DNA from: Nilaparvata lugens
Lineage: Eukaryota > Arthropoda > Insecta > Hemiptera > Delphacidae
Direction: 5' to 3'
DNA length: 64,000 nt
Assembly: GCF_014356525.2 (NCBI RefSeq)
Contig: NC_052518.1
Location: 34,671,705 to 34,735,704 of the forward strand
In this document: positions 33,644 to 44,690 of the stretch, in pieces
Position numbering within the stretch: the first letter of the stretch is position 1
How the letters are laid out: every line of letters begins with the position of its first letter
Translations under genes and position numbers: made by a program
Notes under the pieces: generated by a model
The model's database searches: none
Told to the model about the DNA's origin: nothing
What the model saw: only the letters and a program-made list of their open reading frames with translations

Positions 33644-36436
33644 ATGATGCCTCTTACTGACACGTCAGCTCGCTCGCCCTCAAGTAGGTATGATTATTTC
33701 AATAATAGTAATAATGACGCAGGTACGTTTCTAGCAAATAAGCTCCACTCTTTCAAAAAACTTTTCAAGGCTGCTCACCTTAACGTACAATCCCTCAGTT
33801 GCCACATTGATGAACTCAGAGCAATCTTCCGTTTTCAGGACTTCAATATAATCGGAATTTCCGAATCATTTTTGAAGCCTAGTATTACATCAAATTTTGT
33901 TGCATTGCCTGGATATAATCTTTTCCGGAATGATAGATTAAATAAAGCTTGTGGGGGTGTAGCAATTTATGTGAAAGATGGTATCAAAACAAAAGTTTTA
34001 ATCACATCTAAACAAGAGTATTGTTCCAGACCAGAGTTTATGCTACTTGAATTATCCTTATCTAGTAATGATAAATTACTCGTTGGTATCTGTTATCGCC
34101 CACCAAAAATAGGTCATTTCACAGATTTCGAAAATGCCTTGCTTTCTCTTATGCCTTGTTATAACCGTATACTAGTTATGGGGGATATGAACACCGACTT
34201 GAACATGACGAATCGTAACTTTGACTACTTTCAACTGACTACAATTTTCCAATGCTAAACATGACTATTTTACCCCTCGATCCAACTCATCATACTAATG
34301 AATCAGACACACTCATTGACCTTCTCATTGTTAGTGATCCCAATGAGGTTGTTCAAGCAGGCCAAATCTCAGTCCCAGCTATTTCTAGACATGATTTGAT
34401 CTACTGTGTACTTTCCCATAAGATACCCAAGCCAGAACAGAAAATTATCACTTATAGAGACTTCAAAAACTTTGATGAAGCTGCCTTCCTGACTGATGTG
34501 GCTCAGACTCCATGGCATCAAATTGAAGCATTACCCTCAGTTGATGACATGGTCAAGACTTTCGAGAATTGGACTTTGACTTTGTATGACAAACATGCAC
34601 CTTATGTGACAAGGAGGATTAATAGAAAACGACGAGTACCGTGGATGACTGAAGACATACTTAAGATGATGGGACGTAGAGACAAAGCACATAGAAAATT
34701 TAAAAAGACATTTGACTTGGACAGTTTGATAGAGTATAGGAGCCTTAGAAATAGGGTTAAACAGGAATTACGGAACTCAAAGATTAGGTACTTGAATTCG
34801 TTTATGACAAACAATAGACAAGACTCTAAATCACTTGGCTGGGAATAAAAGAATTCGGGCTTGGCAAACAGAAATCGAATCCACAAATTGACTTACCATT
34901 GAATAATATAAATGACCATTTCGTTTCACACTCTAACCAACGCGACGAAGTTGTCATTGCTAATCATATAGATGATCTTGAAGAGCAGGTTACAAACTTA
35001 GATTTACAATCACTGATCAATTTCATTCCATCCAATCTCAGAAGAAGACACTTTCAGAGCAATTCAACGTATTCATAGTAATGCTACGGGTGTAGACAAA
35101 ATTCCTATTAAATTTATCAAGAATATGTTATTTGCTGTTTTACCAACCATTACATACATTTTCAACAAGTCACTTGAAGAAGGCATTTTCCCTGAAAACT
35201 GGAAGTTTGCTCTGGTTCGCCCTCTAAATAAAGTTCCATCACCCAATAAAGTTGAGGATTTTAGACCAATCAGTATTTTACCTGCATTGTCCAAAGTGCT
35301 AGAAAGACTCATTCATGCTCAAGTTGTAAAATTTCTAGACAACAATAGTAAGCTTCATAACTTTCAATCAGGCTTTAGAAAATTCCATTCAACTGAGACA
35401 GCTCTGCTTCGTGTCACTGATGATATAAGGTTAGCTATGGACCAAAGAAAATGCACCATCCTCACCCTATTTGATTTTTCTAAAGCATTCGATACTGTTG
35501 ATCATACAGTCCTTCTGAATAAGTTGGCTATTCTTGGTTTCAGTCGCAACTCGTTAGTTTGGTTAAATCCTATCTATTAGGTAGGAAACAATGTGTATCT
35601 GTCGGTGCAAAAAGTCAACTTGGAAAAACGTTATGCATGGAGTACCACAAGGTTCAATTTTAGGCCCTCTCCTCTTCACTTTGTATGCTAATGACCTTTC
35701 TTCCATTATCAAATTCTCCAGTTTCCATACTTATGCAGACGACCTTCAAATCTATTTAAGCTGTCCCATAACAAAAATTAATGAAACAGTTGGAATAATG
35801 AATCAGGATATCAATTCGATAGTGGAATGGACAAAGAAAAATGGCCTTAAGCTTAATCCCATCAAAACACAACCCATTATAATTGGATATTCTCGTCTTA
35901 TAAACAATATTGACCTTGAATCGATTCACAAAATTAGTGTAGACGGTAATGACATTCCTTACTGTAGCTCAGTTAAAAATTTAGGCATTATTATGAATAA
36001 TACTCTTGACTGGTCAGAACAAGTGAACAAAACTTGTAAAAAGGTATTCTCAGCCATGCATGCATTGAAGAAAATGCACGATATCCTCCCTAGAAACATT
36101 AAATTATTATTGGTTCAATCTCTCATCTTCCCACATTTAATGTATTGTAATTCTGTTCTTAACGATATGCAAGTCACTCTGAATGATAAACTACAGCGTT
36201 GCCAAAATTATTGTCTACGTTTCGTCTACTCACTCCAACGCCATGATCATATCACCCCAGCCCACATTGCTAGTTCAACATTGAAGCTTCCCGATCAGAG
36301 GCTTTTTCGAATAGTCAAGCTTGTTAGAGATATCTTGAAATACGGTAATCCGAACTATTTTAAAGATGATTTCAAATTTGTCTCTGAAGGTAGGAGGATA
36401 GATGCTTCACATACTAGAACGGAGAAAGTACTTTAA
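33644..36436 (+). pseudogene. B1 endonuclease-reverse transcriptase, frameshifted
   Basis: The EN part carries HLNVQSLSCHIDELR, the catalytic Glu in GISESFLKP, GICYRPP and VMGDMNTDLN. The RT part carries [48 protein letters not shown] and the catalytic YADDLQIY. Comparison with B2 shows single-base losses near 34254 (tgcctaa to tgctaa), near 34833 and near 35565, small indels near 35000, and further decay after 36436. B1 is therefore inactive. EN nicks target DNA, and RT copies the RNA at the nick. Confidence 0.9.
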
Positions 36437-36989
36437 GGATACCCAATCATCGAACTACTATTTTCACAAAATCCTTCTTAGTCAGTGCCTGTCGTGCATG
36501 GAATACACTTCCTGTTTCTATCAGGTCTATCGAGAGCCGAGCGAGCTTCAACCTGACTTTAAAAAAACATATTTTGGAGCAAATGACTGAAACTGTCCGG
36601 CCCTAGAACGATCACATGACAACCATCCCTCACCCATTCCACCAATATAAACCTTTAAACCATGTTATAGAACGAATTGTATATATATATATTATATAAA
36701 CTCATGTTATTTCAATTATCCACTGCATACTGCTGTATATTACTGAAATTTGATAACCCTGATCTACTTTCAGCCTACTTCATTTTATTAATCAATTATT
36801 TGATCTTATCTACCTATATTATTATTTTACTTTATCAATTTTCTGTTTTTTTTTCTCTTCAATATTCATATTGATTAAAACTTTTACAATATTTCCATTA
36901 ATAAATAAATCCTTAGTTTAAATAACGAAATTAACGTTTTGGTAGAGAGTTAGAGGGGAGGATATTTTTATTATTCTTCCCAAAGAATG

Positions 36990-37345
36990 GACATTGATAT
37001 GTCCAAAGCTCCGCCAATTTATGTAGATGCATAACAATATGATTATTATCTATAGTATTACAAATTGCTTTTTCATATCATATACAGTTCTATAGTTATT
37101 TTCCTAGTCTATATTATGTAAATTCATCTATAATTTTGCTGTATTGTAAGCTATTGTATATAAGTGTATAAGCCAGTATATATTGTAATCTACATAAATA
37201 AAGTACTCAATCAATCCAAATCGGAGGGATATTATTCCATATCATTTTTAGAGAAAGGACAATTATTTGTCGAAACACCGCGATTTATGAAGATACGGTA
37301 CATCGCAATGTTATCGTTATTCAAATTGCATTCAATCTCTATTCT
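36990..37345 (-). repeat. Two reversed copies of the internal module
   Basis: 36990-37080 (ccgccaatttatgtagatgc followed by ataacaatat) and 37250-37345 (aaacaccgcgatttatgaag) are reverse-complement relatives of the modules at 26023-26110 and 28119-28205. Between them, 37140-37215 (gtataagccagtatatattg and taatctacataaataaagta) is the reverse of words at 28010 and 28270. Confidence 0.6.
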
Positions 37346-37792
37346 CATTAATTAACTCTTCATATCTTGTAAAATTCGTTTAATAATAAGCAATATTGTC
37401 ATTTAACGTAAATTAGTGAATAGGCCGAGTCAAAAATATATCAATGAGTTTTTCTGAGAAATATAATAATCACCTCCTCACGCATAAATGAACAATTCTG
37501 GAAAACACTATGAATACCTTCAACCTTTCAACACCATACTGGCTATACTGGCGAGAGGAACTCATTCTGTCATTTGCAGTTCTGTAAGCAACTTCGCTCC
37601 GTAACTGATTTATATTGACTGTGGAAAATAGCAGAGTAGTGAGTTATAAATTTCATTAATGTTTGTATATATTAAGTTATGTTCTAAATTCAGTATAAAG
37701 TGGTAGAATAGTTAGTTTGTATATTTTGTATATTACAGTATGCCATCTAAGTTTTTATAGTGTTTTTATAGCCCAAAGATTAATTTATTGAA
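37346..37792 (+). promoter_or_regulatory. Upstream region of the transposase gene
   Basis: A 440-bp AT-rich leader without ORF or clear inverted repeat. Several TATA-like words (gtatatattaag, ttgtatattttgtata) lie 50-130 bp before the ATG. No precise start site can be set. Confidence 0.25.
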
Positions 37793-39244
37793 ATGGACTG
37801 TACAATTGAAATTGAAACACCGCACACACCGCACAACACCACCACACCGCACAATATCGAAACACCACCCAACATCGGAATACTGCACACACCTCCAACT
37901 AAATCAGGATCACGTAGAGGAAGAAGTGATATTGGGAAGCAAGAAAGGAATATCATCTGGAATGTCTACAGATTCTTCCAAAAGATAGCCGAAAACCCCG
38001 ATAGACTTGAATTGATCAATTTTCGAAAAGTTCAAGAGGTTACAGCTGAAGCATGTGGAGTTGGTGTTACAACTGTAAAGCGAATACGGAGACGTGTAGA
38101 TGACTCGGATGAGGAAGTGAAATTTGATACGCCTCGAAAAAAATACTCCAGAGATGCAAAAGTGGTCAACATGGACAGTTTTGATAAGGACATGGTGCGC
38201 CGATGTGTATTTCAATTCTATGATAATGGAGAGTATCCTACGTCTGAAAGAATCAGAACTGTTTTGAAAGAGGAGATTAATTTCAGTGGGAGTGTTGAAT
38301 CCGTCAGAAAAATCATAAAGAGTTTGGGTTTCAGATTTAGGAAGTGTAATGATGGTCGACAATTGTTAATGGAGAGGAGAGACATTGCGTGTGCACGAGC
38401 AGTTCTTCTCAGAAAAATGCACGAGATAAGAAGAGAAATTAATCCCCGACCAATATTCTACATTGACGAAACGTGGGTCAACCAAAATCATAGCCGATCG
38501 ATGATATGGCAACACGAAGACGGAAGTGGTGGATTGAAAGTTCCAGTTGGAAAAGGAGGCCGATTGATCATTCTTCATGCTGGATCAGCTCAAACGGGGT
38601 TTATTCCTGAGTGCAAACTGATTTTTAAAGCAAAGAAGTCCACTTCGTTAGATTATCACACCGAAATGAACGCTGACATTTTTACAGATTGGTTCCGGAA
38701 CTTTCTCAATCTCCTTGAAGAGAGTTCAGTGATTGTGATGGACAATGCAAGTTATCACTCTGCGCTGACAGAAAAAATCCCTCGCACCAACTGGAAAAAG
38801 GTGGATATCCAGAATTGGCTAGAATCGAAGAATGTTTCTTTCTCTGAAAATGAGACAAAGGCCGAATTATTGTCGAGAAATGAAATAAAATACGCCGTGA
38901 AGGAGTATGAAATTGATAGGATCGCACTGGAAATGGGCCATGAAGTGGTTCGTATGCCACCCTATCATGCTCACTACAACCCGATTGAGCTTGTGTGGGC
39001 ACAAGTGAAAAATTATGTAGCCACAAAAAATAAAACATTCCGATTGGCAGATGTTGAGAAACTTATGCACGAGGCTATTGAGAGGGTGACTGTGGAAGAT
39101 TGGAGGAGATGTGTAAAGCATGTAGAAGAAATTCAAGAAGATGATTTGAAAAAAGAGTGCCCTCGTGATTTGGCAATGGAATCACTTGTTATTACAATAA
39201 CAGGAGACAGTTCATCTGGTGATTCCGAATTTGAAAGTGATTAA
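37793..39244 (+). CDS. DDE transposase, IS630/Tc1/mariner type with long D-E spacing
   Basis: An intact 483-residue frame. Residues 1-40 are a Thr/Pro/His-rich N-terminus. Residues 75-101 (INFRKVQEVTAEACGVGVTT...VKRIRRR) fit a helix-turn-helix, and 145-180 look like a second DNA-binding helical part. The catalytic core has D225 in FYIDETWVNQNH, D317 in VIVMDNASYH and E399 in YNPIELVWAQVKNYV, so 81 residues separate the second Asp from the Glu instead of the usual 34-41. The insert (about 325-385) includes IQNWLESKNVSFSENETKAE, a SAP-like helical stretch. The tail is acidic and Ser-rich. Family knowledge: a DD82E branch called Sailor has nearly this spacing (recalled). The reaction is cut-and-paste of the element ends. 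It has all three acids and no stop, so activity is plausible. It lies inside the 24239-44690 element. A polyadenylation signal lies at about 39259. Confidence 0.85.
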   Translation: MDCTIEIETPHTPHNTTTPHNIETPPNIGILHTPPTKSGSRRGRSDIGKQERNIIWNVYRFFQKIAENPDRLELINFRKVQEVTAEACGVGVTTVKRIRRRVDDSDEEVKFDTPRKKYSRDAKVVNMDSFDKDMVRRCVFQFYDNGEYPTSERIRTVLKEEINFSGSVESVRKIIKSLGFRFRKCNDGRQLLMERRDIACARAVLLRKMHEIRREINPRPIFYIDETWVNQNHSRSMIWQHEDGSGGLKVPVGKGGRLIILHAGSAQTGFIPECKLIFKAKKSTSLDYHTEMNADIFTDWFRNFLNLLEESSVIVMDNASYHSALTEKIPRTNWKKVDIQNWLESKNVSFSENETKAELLSRNEIKYAVKEYEIDRIALEMGHEVVRMPPYHAHYNPIELVWAQVKNYVATKNKTFRLADVEKLMHEAIERVTVEDWRRCVKHVEEIQEDDLKKECPRDLAMESLVITITGDSSSGDSEFESD

Positions 39245-39258
39245 GAATGAAGCAGAAA

Positions 39259-39360
39259 AATAAATTAATGTATACATGTGTAAATAATGTATAAGTGTAA
39301 ATAATGTATATTAATGTATATGTGTAAATAATGTATATGTGTAATTAATGTATTGAAATA
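39259..39360 (+). repeat. Short tandem repeats in the transposase 3' region
   Basis: aataaa is followed by repeated gtgtaaataatgtata words of about 17-20 bp, just past the stop codon. Confidence 0.75.
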
Positions 39361-40026
39361 TGAGATGAAAAAAGTGAAAAGAAAAAAGATTTTAAACACG
39401 CCTGATTGTACAAGTACTTTCAGCCAGTCCAAAGCCTGGATGAAGTGTGATGGGAATCAAATGAGAATTCATGCAAACTGAAAAATGCAGAGTGAAGTGG
39501 GCACTACAAGAATATTGGCTAAAATAAATAAAATTACATCACTCCACTTCCAATTGATTATTATAAAAGTCTTCAAGTAACCTTTATGAAGTAATAGCTC
39601 AGTTTATAAATAGTTGCATTTATAAAGAAAAATCTAATCATCATTATAAAATTGGATTTATTGATGTCATGACTCAAGAAAGAGTTATACATTATACATA
39701 ACAATATTATTTCCTTCATTTCATGATGTTAAAGAATATAGCGGCTGATGGGAGGAGATAACGGGGGATGTTATTGTTCTAACTTCAAAGAATGACACAA
39801 TAGAACTTTTGAACCTGACGTGCTCAAAAGAATTTGTGACAGGTAGTGACGGAAAAGAGGAAGAGGGAAGGTATGAGAAGGAAAGAGCGATGTTCAGGGT
39901 GTAGAAATATAGTCAATGTATATAGACTGGTCGAGCGAGGGGTGGACAAGAGTGGCAACATTGCAGTGGCCTTGAAGGATCCATTTTCGCTTGGCCGACT
40001 ATAGTCAGTCGCAAGGGCCAGTTAGT

Positions 40027-40125
40027 TCAGTTCATCATGTATTGAATACAGATTACAGTTCATGTTTCCAGTGTTTTATCCGGGAATTTATTTGTTTTGA
40101 AGTCACTTGATCTTCTATTATCAAT
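40027..40125 (+). promoter_or_regulatory. Candidate promoter and non-coding first exon
   Basis: ttagttcagttcatc at about 40021 offers an initiator-like TCAGT. The sequence ends at an excellent donor, tcaat followed by gtaagt (intron from 40126). There is no clear coding frame. It may start the candidate transcript that uses exons at 40784-40965 and 42636-42723. Confidence 0.3.
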
Positions 40126-40783
40126 GTAAGTACACAATAATATTACTTTATTTATGGAAGTTTGAATCATAGACTGATAAAAGTATATCTACTATAGAGT
40201 AGCTTGGAGAAAATACACATTATTATTATATTTTATAGATCTAGCTTGCGTTCTGTCTTTCCTACCTATATTAGGTAGGTTCAGTTAATTCATTTTGGTT
40301 GACTAGTTGAATTCTACCTGACCTGATAGGCTGTAATGAGCTAGAGGACTGAACAAGCTTATATTTTTTACCGGTCATCATACGATAGCCCACAAATTTG
40401 GGTTATATATTTAGTCTCTTATTTCAATCGGTATAAGAGTAGCCTATCGATTTTTGTCAAATCTTCAGCATTCCAAATTTTTTCAAATCACTAGCTATTA
40501 TTTTTTTCGTATTCAATCTTGAATTTAAACCCCTACTTCAAAAATATTATTTTTTGCCGTAACTATAAATTCCACTAAATGAAACAGAACTAAGCACTTA
40601 GAACAAAAATGATCTACATACATAATCTGCTTTCTAAGTTATTTGATCTGAGTTTTTTGGAAATTGTAAAAAACAAAGGTTACATTATGAATTCATCAGA
40701 TAGATATACTTGATCCCTTTGAGAATACTTTAATTTTGGTATTATCATCCAACTAAAATATATTGTTTTTTCATTGTTCAAAG

Positions 40784-40965
40784 GAGACGTATGTCGCGTC
40801 ATGCGCCGATACAGCTTTGAAGGGGCGCACAATCACGAGTATCATGGGGAAGCTGGTGACCCTTCGTTGCCATATACTTTTCGTGGAAAAGAGTTCAACG
40901 CAAGGACGACCATGAGATAGAGAAAAAACCATTCAAGGACCTTCTCATAACTAAAGTTATGATTG
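40784..40965 (+). CDS. Candidate internal exon of an unknown element gene
   Basis: Bounded by an acceptor (ttttttcattgttcaaag) and a donor (gattg followed by gtaag). It is GC-richer than its flanks and contains three partly open frames. One ends in YFSWKRVQRKDDHEIEKKPF and stays open through the donor; another starts MRRYSFEGAHNHEYHGEAGD and meets a stop. It is exon-like in shape, but the reading frame is unsettled. Confidence 0.3.
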
Positions 40966-42635
40966 GTAAGATTTCAGCAAATTTATCTTTTTGAAGTTTA
41001 CTGTGTAGCTTGCTTCATATTTTTCAACAACGCTAATTTGGCAATATTAATATCAGCCAGACAAAATCCCACTTGAATAGAAAATACTACTTCACTGACT
41101 CAAAAACTTTATTTCGCCATTAAACATGACATCCACAAACACCGTGGCTGAGTGGTAGAGTGGACACTACTGTCCAAACTTCGCCACGACATTAAAATGA
41201 AGGAGTCATTCTATTCTATTTAATAAAAAAATGAGTCATTCCATCCAGGATCTGCAATATTGAATATCTAAGTTGATTTTTTCAATTTGGGAGGTGGTCA
41301 TTATGATGCTGATCGTTACTCAGTATTGGAATATTAATTGATTTGTAGTAAGCTACAAATCTGGGATTAACACTCCACATAGCCCCCATCCAGATAAATT
41401 AGCAAAAATAATATATTTTCAAAATTTACGCCAAAACCCAACACTCTGGTCCACAACTTACAACTCGACATGTGTATACATATATACATATGTATACATA
41501 TGTATCGTTTGAAAAATATCAAGTAGCACATGAAATTAGTTTTATATATTCAAATGTATAAACTTGTAAGTTCATCATAAATAGAGTATTTTCTTCAAGT
41601 CTTTGGTCTACTATGATAATTTTTATAAACTTAAAAACTAGCATTACACATTGATATATCCTTAACAATCACAATGAATTGTAAACGCACTTGTGCTGGG
41701 TCACTATGTAGTGATGCTCAAGTCCTATTACTCTGAGCCATAAAAAACATGAATTGTTTGACATAATATAATAAAACTGCCCAATAAATCCATTGAATCA
41801 GCGGCCCAAAGAGCCTTGTCCTAATGTTTTTTTTTCATTCTATGACTATTATATAGTCTACTACACTGTATTATATACCATACCTTGAACTCTCTACGAC
41901 TCTACCTATACTACTCTACATAGTATAGATATTCTGTTATTAGGTAGTAGAATAGTGAAGCTGTACTATAATTGTTCTTTGATAATATTTGAATTGGCTC
42001 AAAATTATGTTCCATGATGATGAAGTCGAACCATTTTTTCTAAATGAGCTCTATCTTTCCAAATATAAGTAGAATTCTAAATGCTAAGTGTCGAATAAAG
42101 TTACTAAACATAACAGGAGGGGGCATATGCTTCATTGCACAAGGGTCGAAAATGTGCTAAATCTACCTGCCAAAGGGTATTGCAGTTGTATTGTTCTCGC
42201 TTGACCGTCCCATGTCCCCAATGAGATGAGTTTCACCCATTGATTTGATATTCTATTTTTTTGTTTTATTGATTTGAAACACAGAGCCGTCGTTAAAATA
42301 TTCTAGTAGAATTCATCTAGAAGTGAAAAATTACATTTTTAGGAGAGCAACTGGAAGAATTGAATACCACGAGCTCTTATGACAATAACTTTGTATTCTA
42401 ACAGATAAGTGAAGTAAACATGTTCTTTCCAAATTTAGATGACATTCTTCATAATAATTATTGATTGATTGATTGATTGATAATGTACATAACTGAGGTT
42501 CCAATTTTGTTTTCCTTTGAACTTGATCTGCTGTGGACCTACAGGTCAAATGCTTCCGTTTTGACTTATTTTTCTACCTGAAGTTATACAATAAAGATGA
42601 CATTGAAATCAAGTTGATTCAATTTTTGTTCACAG
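40966..42635. other. AT-rich, presumed intron
   Basis: Contains a short palindromic tatacata repeat (41475-41505) and the tRNA-like segment at 41140-41190. No gene seen. Confidence 0.4.
41140..41190 (+). ncRNA. tRNA-like segment, possible SINE head
   Basis: ccgtggctgagtggtagagt resembles a Pol III A box. CGTGGC (41143) pairs with GCCACG (41183), and tggaca pairs with tgtcca (41161-41176). A clear B box is missing, so it is not an intact tRNA gene. A tRNA-derived SINE remnant is the simplest reading. Confidence 0.35.
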
Positions 42636-42723
42636 ACATGGAGAAAAGGAGAAGAAACAGTCGTCTGCTGAAGTCAATGAAGTCGAGACACTTGAAAATT
42701 TTAATTTGGAGCTCCAGCCATAA
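42636..42723 (+). CDS. Candidate terminal exon of an unknown element gene
   Basis: The acceptor aatttttgttcacag is followed by a frame reading HGEKEKKQSSAEVNEVETLE and ending ...LELQP then TAA at 42721. A second frame (basic, RRRNSRLLKSMKS) is also open and continues upstream to 42533. The first looks more like a natural acidic C-terminus, but it does not join the 40784-40965 exon in frame. Confidence 0.25.
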
Positions 42724-42839
42724 AATACAATTCGTCGCATTACTATGTTAATTATGAATGTTTAAGTAAAGGATTTATTCATCAATTTTGAAGTTATGTA
42801 ATTTTTTCAAATCCAGCTGAATATACTATTTATTCTATA

Positions 42840-44690
42840 AAGGAGATTATATGTCAATGATTTTGAATCATTCTGAAGAACTTATTCAATCATTTCTAAA
42901 GTGATTTAAAGTAGTTTATTAATCATAATTTTGCTCACTTAAAGCATTGTAAATCATTGTAGAGTGATTTGAGAGTAATTTAAAAGTGTTTTCAATCTAG
43001 TTTGAAATGCTTTGAAGTGATTTAAGAAGTACATAAATCGATGATTCTAAATGATTTTTAAGAACTTATTTAATCATTTGAAAGTGATTTTCAAGTAGTT
43101 TATAAATCACAATTTTGCCCACTTAAAGCATTGTAAATCATTTTACAATCATTTAAAAGTAATTTGAAAGTGATTTGAATCTAGTTTGAAATGCTTTGAA
43201 GTGATTTAAAAAGTACATAAATCGATGATTCTAAATGATTTTTAAGAACTTATTTAATCATTTGAAAGTAATTTATGAATCACAATTTTGCCCACTTAAA
43301 GCATTGTAAATCATTGTACAATCATTTAAAAGTAATTTAAAAGTGATTTAAATCTACTTTGAAATGCTTTGAAGTGATTTGAAAAGTACATAAATCGATG
43401 ATTCTGAAGAACTTATTCAATCATTTGAAAGTGATTTCAAATGATTTTCAAGTAGTTTATAAATCACAATTTTGCCCACTTAAAGCATTGTAAATCATTT
43501 TACAATCATTTAAAAGTAATTTAAAAGTGATTTGAATCTAGTTTGAAATGCTTTGAAGTGATTTAAAAAGTACATAAATCGATGATTCTAAATGATTTTT
43601 AAGAACTTATTTAATCATTTGAAAGTAATTTATAAATCACAATTTTGCCCACTTAAAGCATTGTAAATCATTGTACAATCATTTAAAAGTAATTTAAAAG
43701 TGATTTAAATCTACTTTGAAATGCTTTGAAGTGATTTGAAAAGTACATAAATCGATGATTCTAAATGATTCTGAAGAACTTATTCAATCATTTGAAAGTG
43801 ATTTCAAATGATTTTCAAGTAGTTTATAAATCACAATTTTGCCCACTTAAAGCATTGTAAATCATTTTACAATCATTTAAAAGTAATTTAAAAGTGATTT
43901 GAATCTAGTTTGAAATGCTTTGAAGTGATTTAAAAAGTACATAAATCGATGATTCTAAATGATTTTTAAGAACTTATTTAATCATTTGAAAGTAATTTAT
44001 AAATCACAATTTTGCCCACTTAAAGCATTGTAAATCATTGTACAATCATTTAAAAGTAATTTAAAAGTGATTTAAATCTACTTTGAAATGCTTTGAAGTG
44101 ATTTGAAAAGTACATAAATCGATGATTCTAAATGATTCTGAAGAACTTATTCAATCATTTGAAAGTGATTTCAAATGATTTTCAAGTAGTTTATAAATCA
44201 CAATTTTGCCCACTTAAAGCATTGTAAATCATTGTACAATCATTTAAAAGTAATTTAAAAGTGATTTAAATCTACTTTGAAATGCTTTGAAGTGATTTGA
44301 AAAGTACATAAATCGATGATTCTAAATGATTCTGAAGAACTTATTCAATCATTTGAAAGTGATTTCAAATGATTTTCAAGTAGTTTATAAATCACAATTT
44401 TGCCCACTTAAAGCATTGTAAATCATTGTACAATCATTTAAAAGTGATTTAAATCTACTTTGAAATGCTTTGAAGTGATTTGAAAAGTACATAAATCGAT
44501 GATTCTAAATGATTCTGAAGAACTTATTCAATCATTTGAAAGTGATTTCAAATGATTTTCAAGTAGTTTATAAATCACAATTTTGCCCACTTAAAGCATT
44601 GTAAATCATTGTACAATAATTTAAAAGTGCTTTAAAGTGATTTAAAATTACATTTCAAAGTACTTTAAACTGATTATTTTGCTGCTTGGG
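42840..44690 (+). repeat. Right subterminal array, alternating 173/194-bp units
   Basis: The marker gcccacttaaagcattgtaa (first copy gctcac) occurs at 42933, 43117, 43290, 43474, 43647, 43841, 44014, 44208, 44402 and 44585. Intervals are 184, 173, 184, 173, 194, 173, 194, 194 and 183. The long form carries an extra gtgatttcaaatgattttca block, and two-unit (about 367-bp) blocks repeat almost exactly. Each unit has taaatcgatgatt and aatcatttgaaagt. The array ends in gctgcttggg at 44690. Confidence 0.9.

Larger units (their letters stand above)
33196..36900 (+). mobile_element. Non-LTR retrotransposon B1 (CR1/L2-like), full span
   Basis: The order is 5' monomers, about 230 bp leader, endonuclease-RT coding region (33644-36560, broken) and 3' UTR to about 36900. 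It is nearly identical to B2 (47846-50898, opposite strand), so both are recent. It is inserted inside the candidate giant element. The 3' boundary is approximate because B2 lacks this part. Confidence 0.8.
24239..44690. mobile_element. Candidate 20.5-kb DNA transposon with array-bearing ends
   Basis: The 12-bp sequence cccaagcagcaa (24239-24250) is repeated perfectly inverted at 44679-44690 (ttgctgcttggg). Directly inside each end lies about 1.8 kb of tandem repeats built from the same vocabulary (aatcattt, gaaagta, tgattt). Neither array has a second copy of the terminus at its inner edge, so the two ends belong to each other. The flanks carry aagcaa within one base of both ends (left ...aagcaaa-ccc, right ggg-aagcaag), a possible 6-bp target duplication. 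An intact DDE transposase gene (37793-39244) and a candidate spliced gene lie inside. A retrotransposon (33196 to about 36900) and other repeats are later insertions. The link between transposase and ends is inferred. Confidence 0.6.

Noticed and set aside
37910..39136. Minus-strand ORFs opposite the transposase gene
   Set aside because: Shadows of the plus-strand 483-codon frame; they lack motifs.
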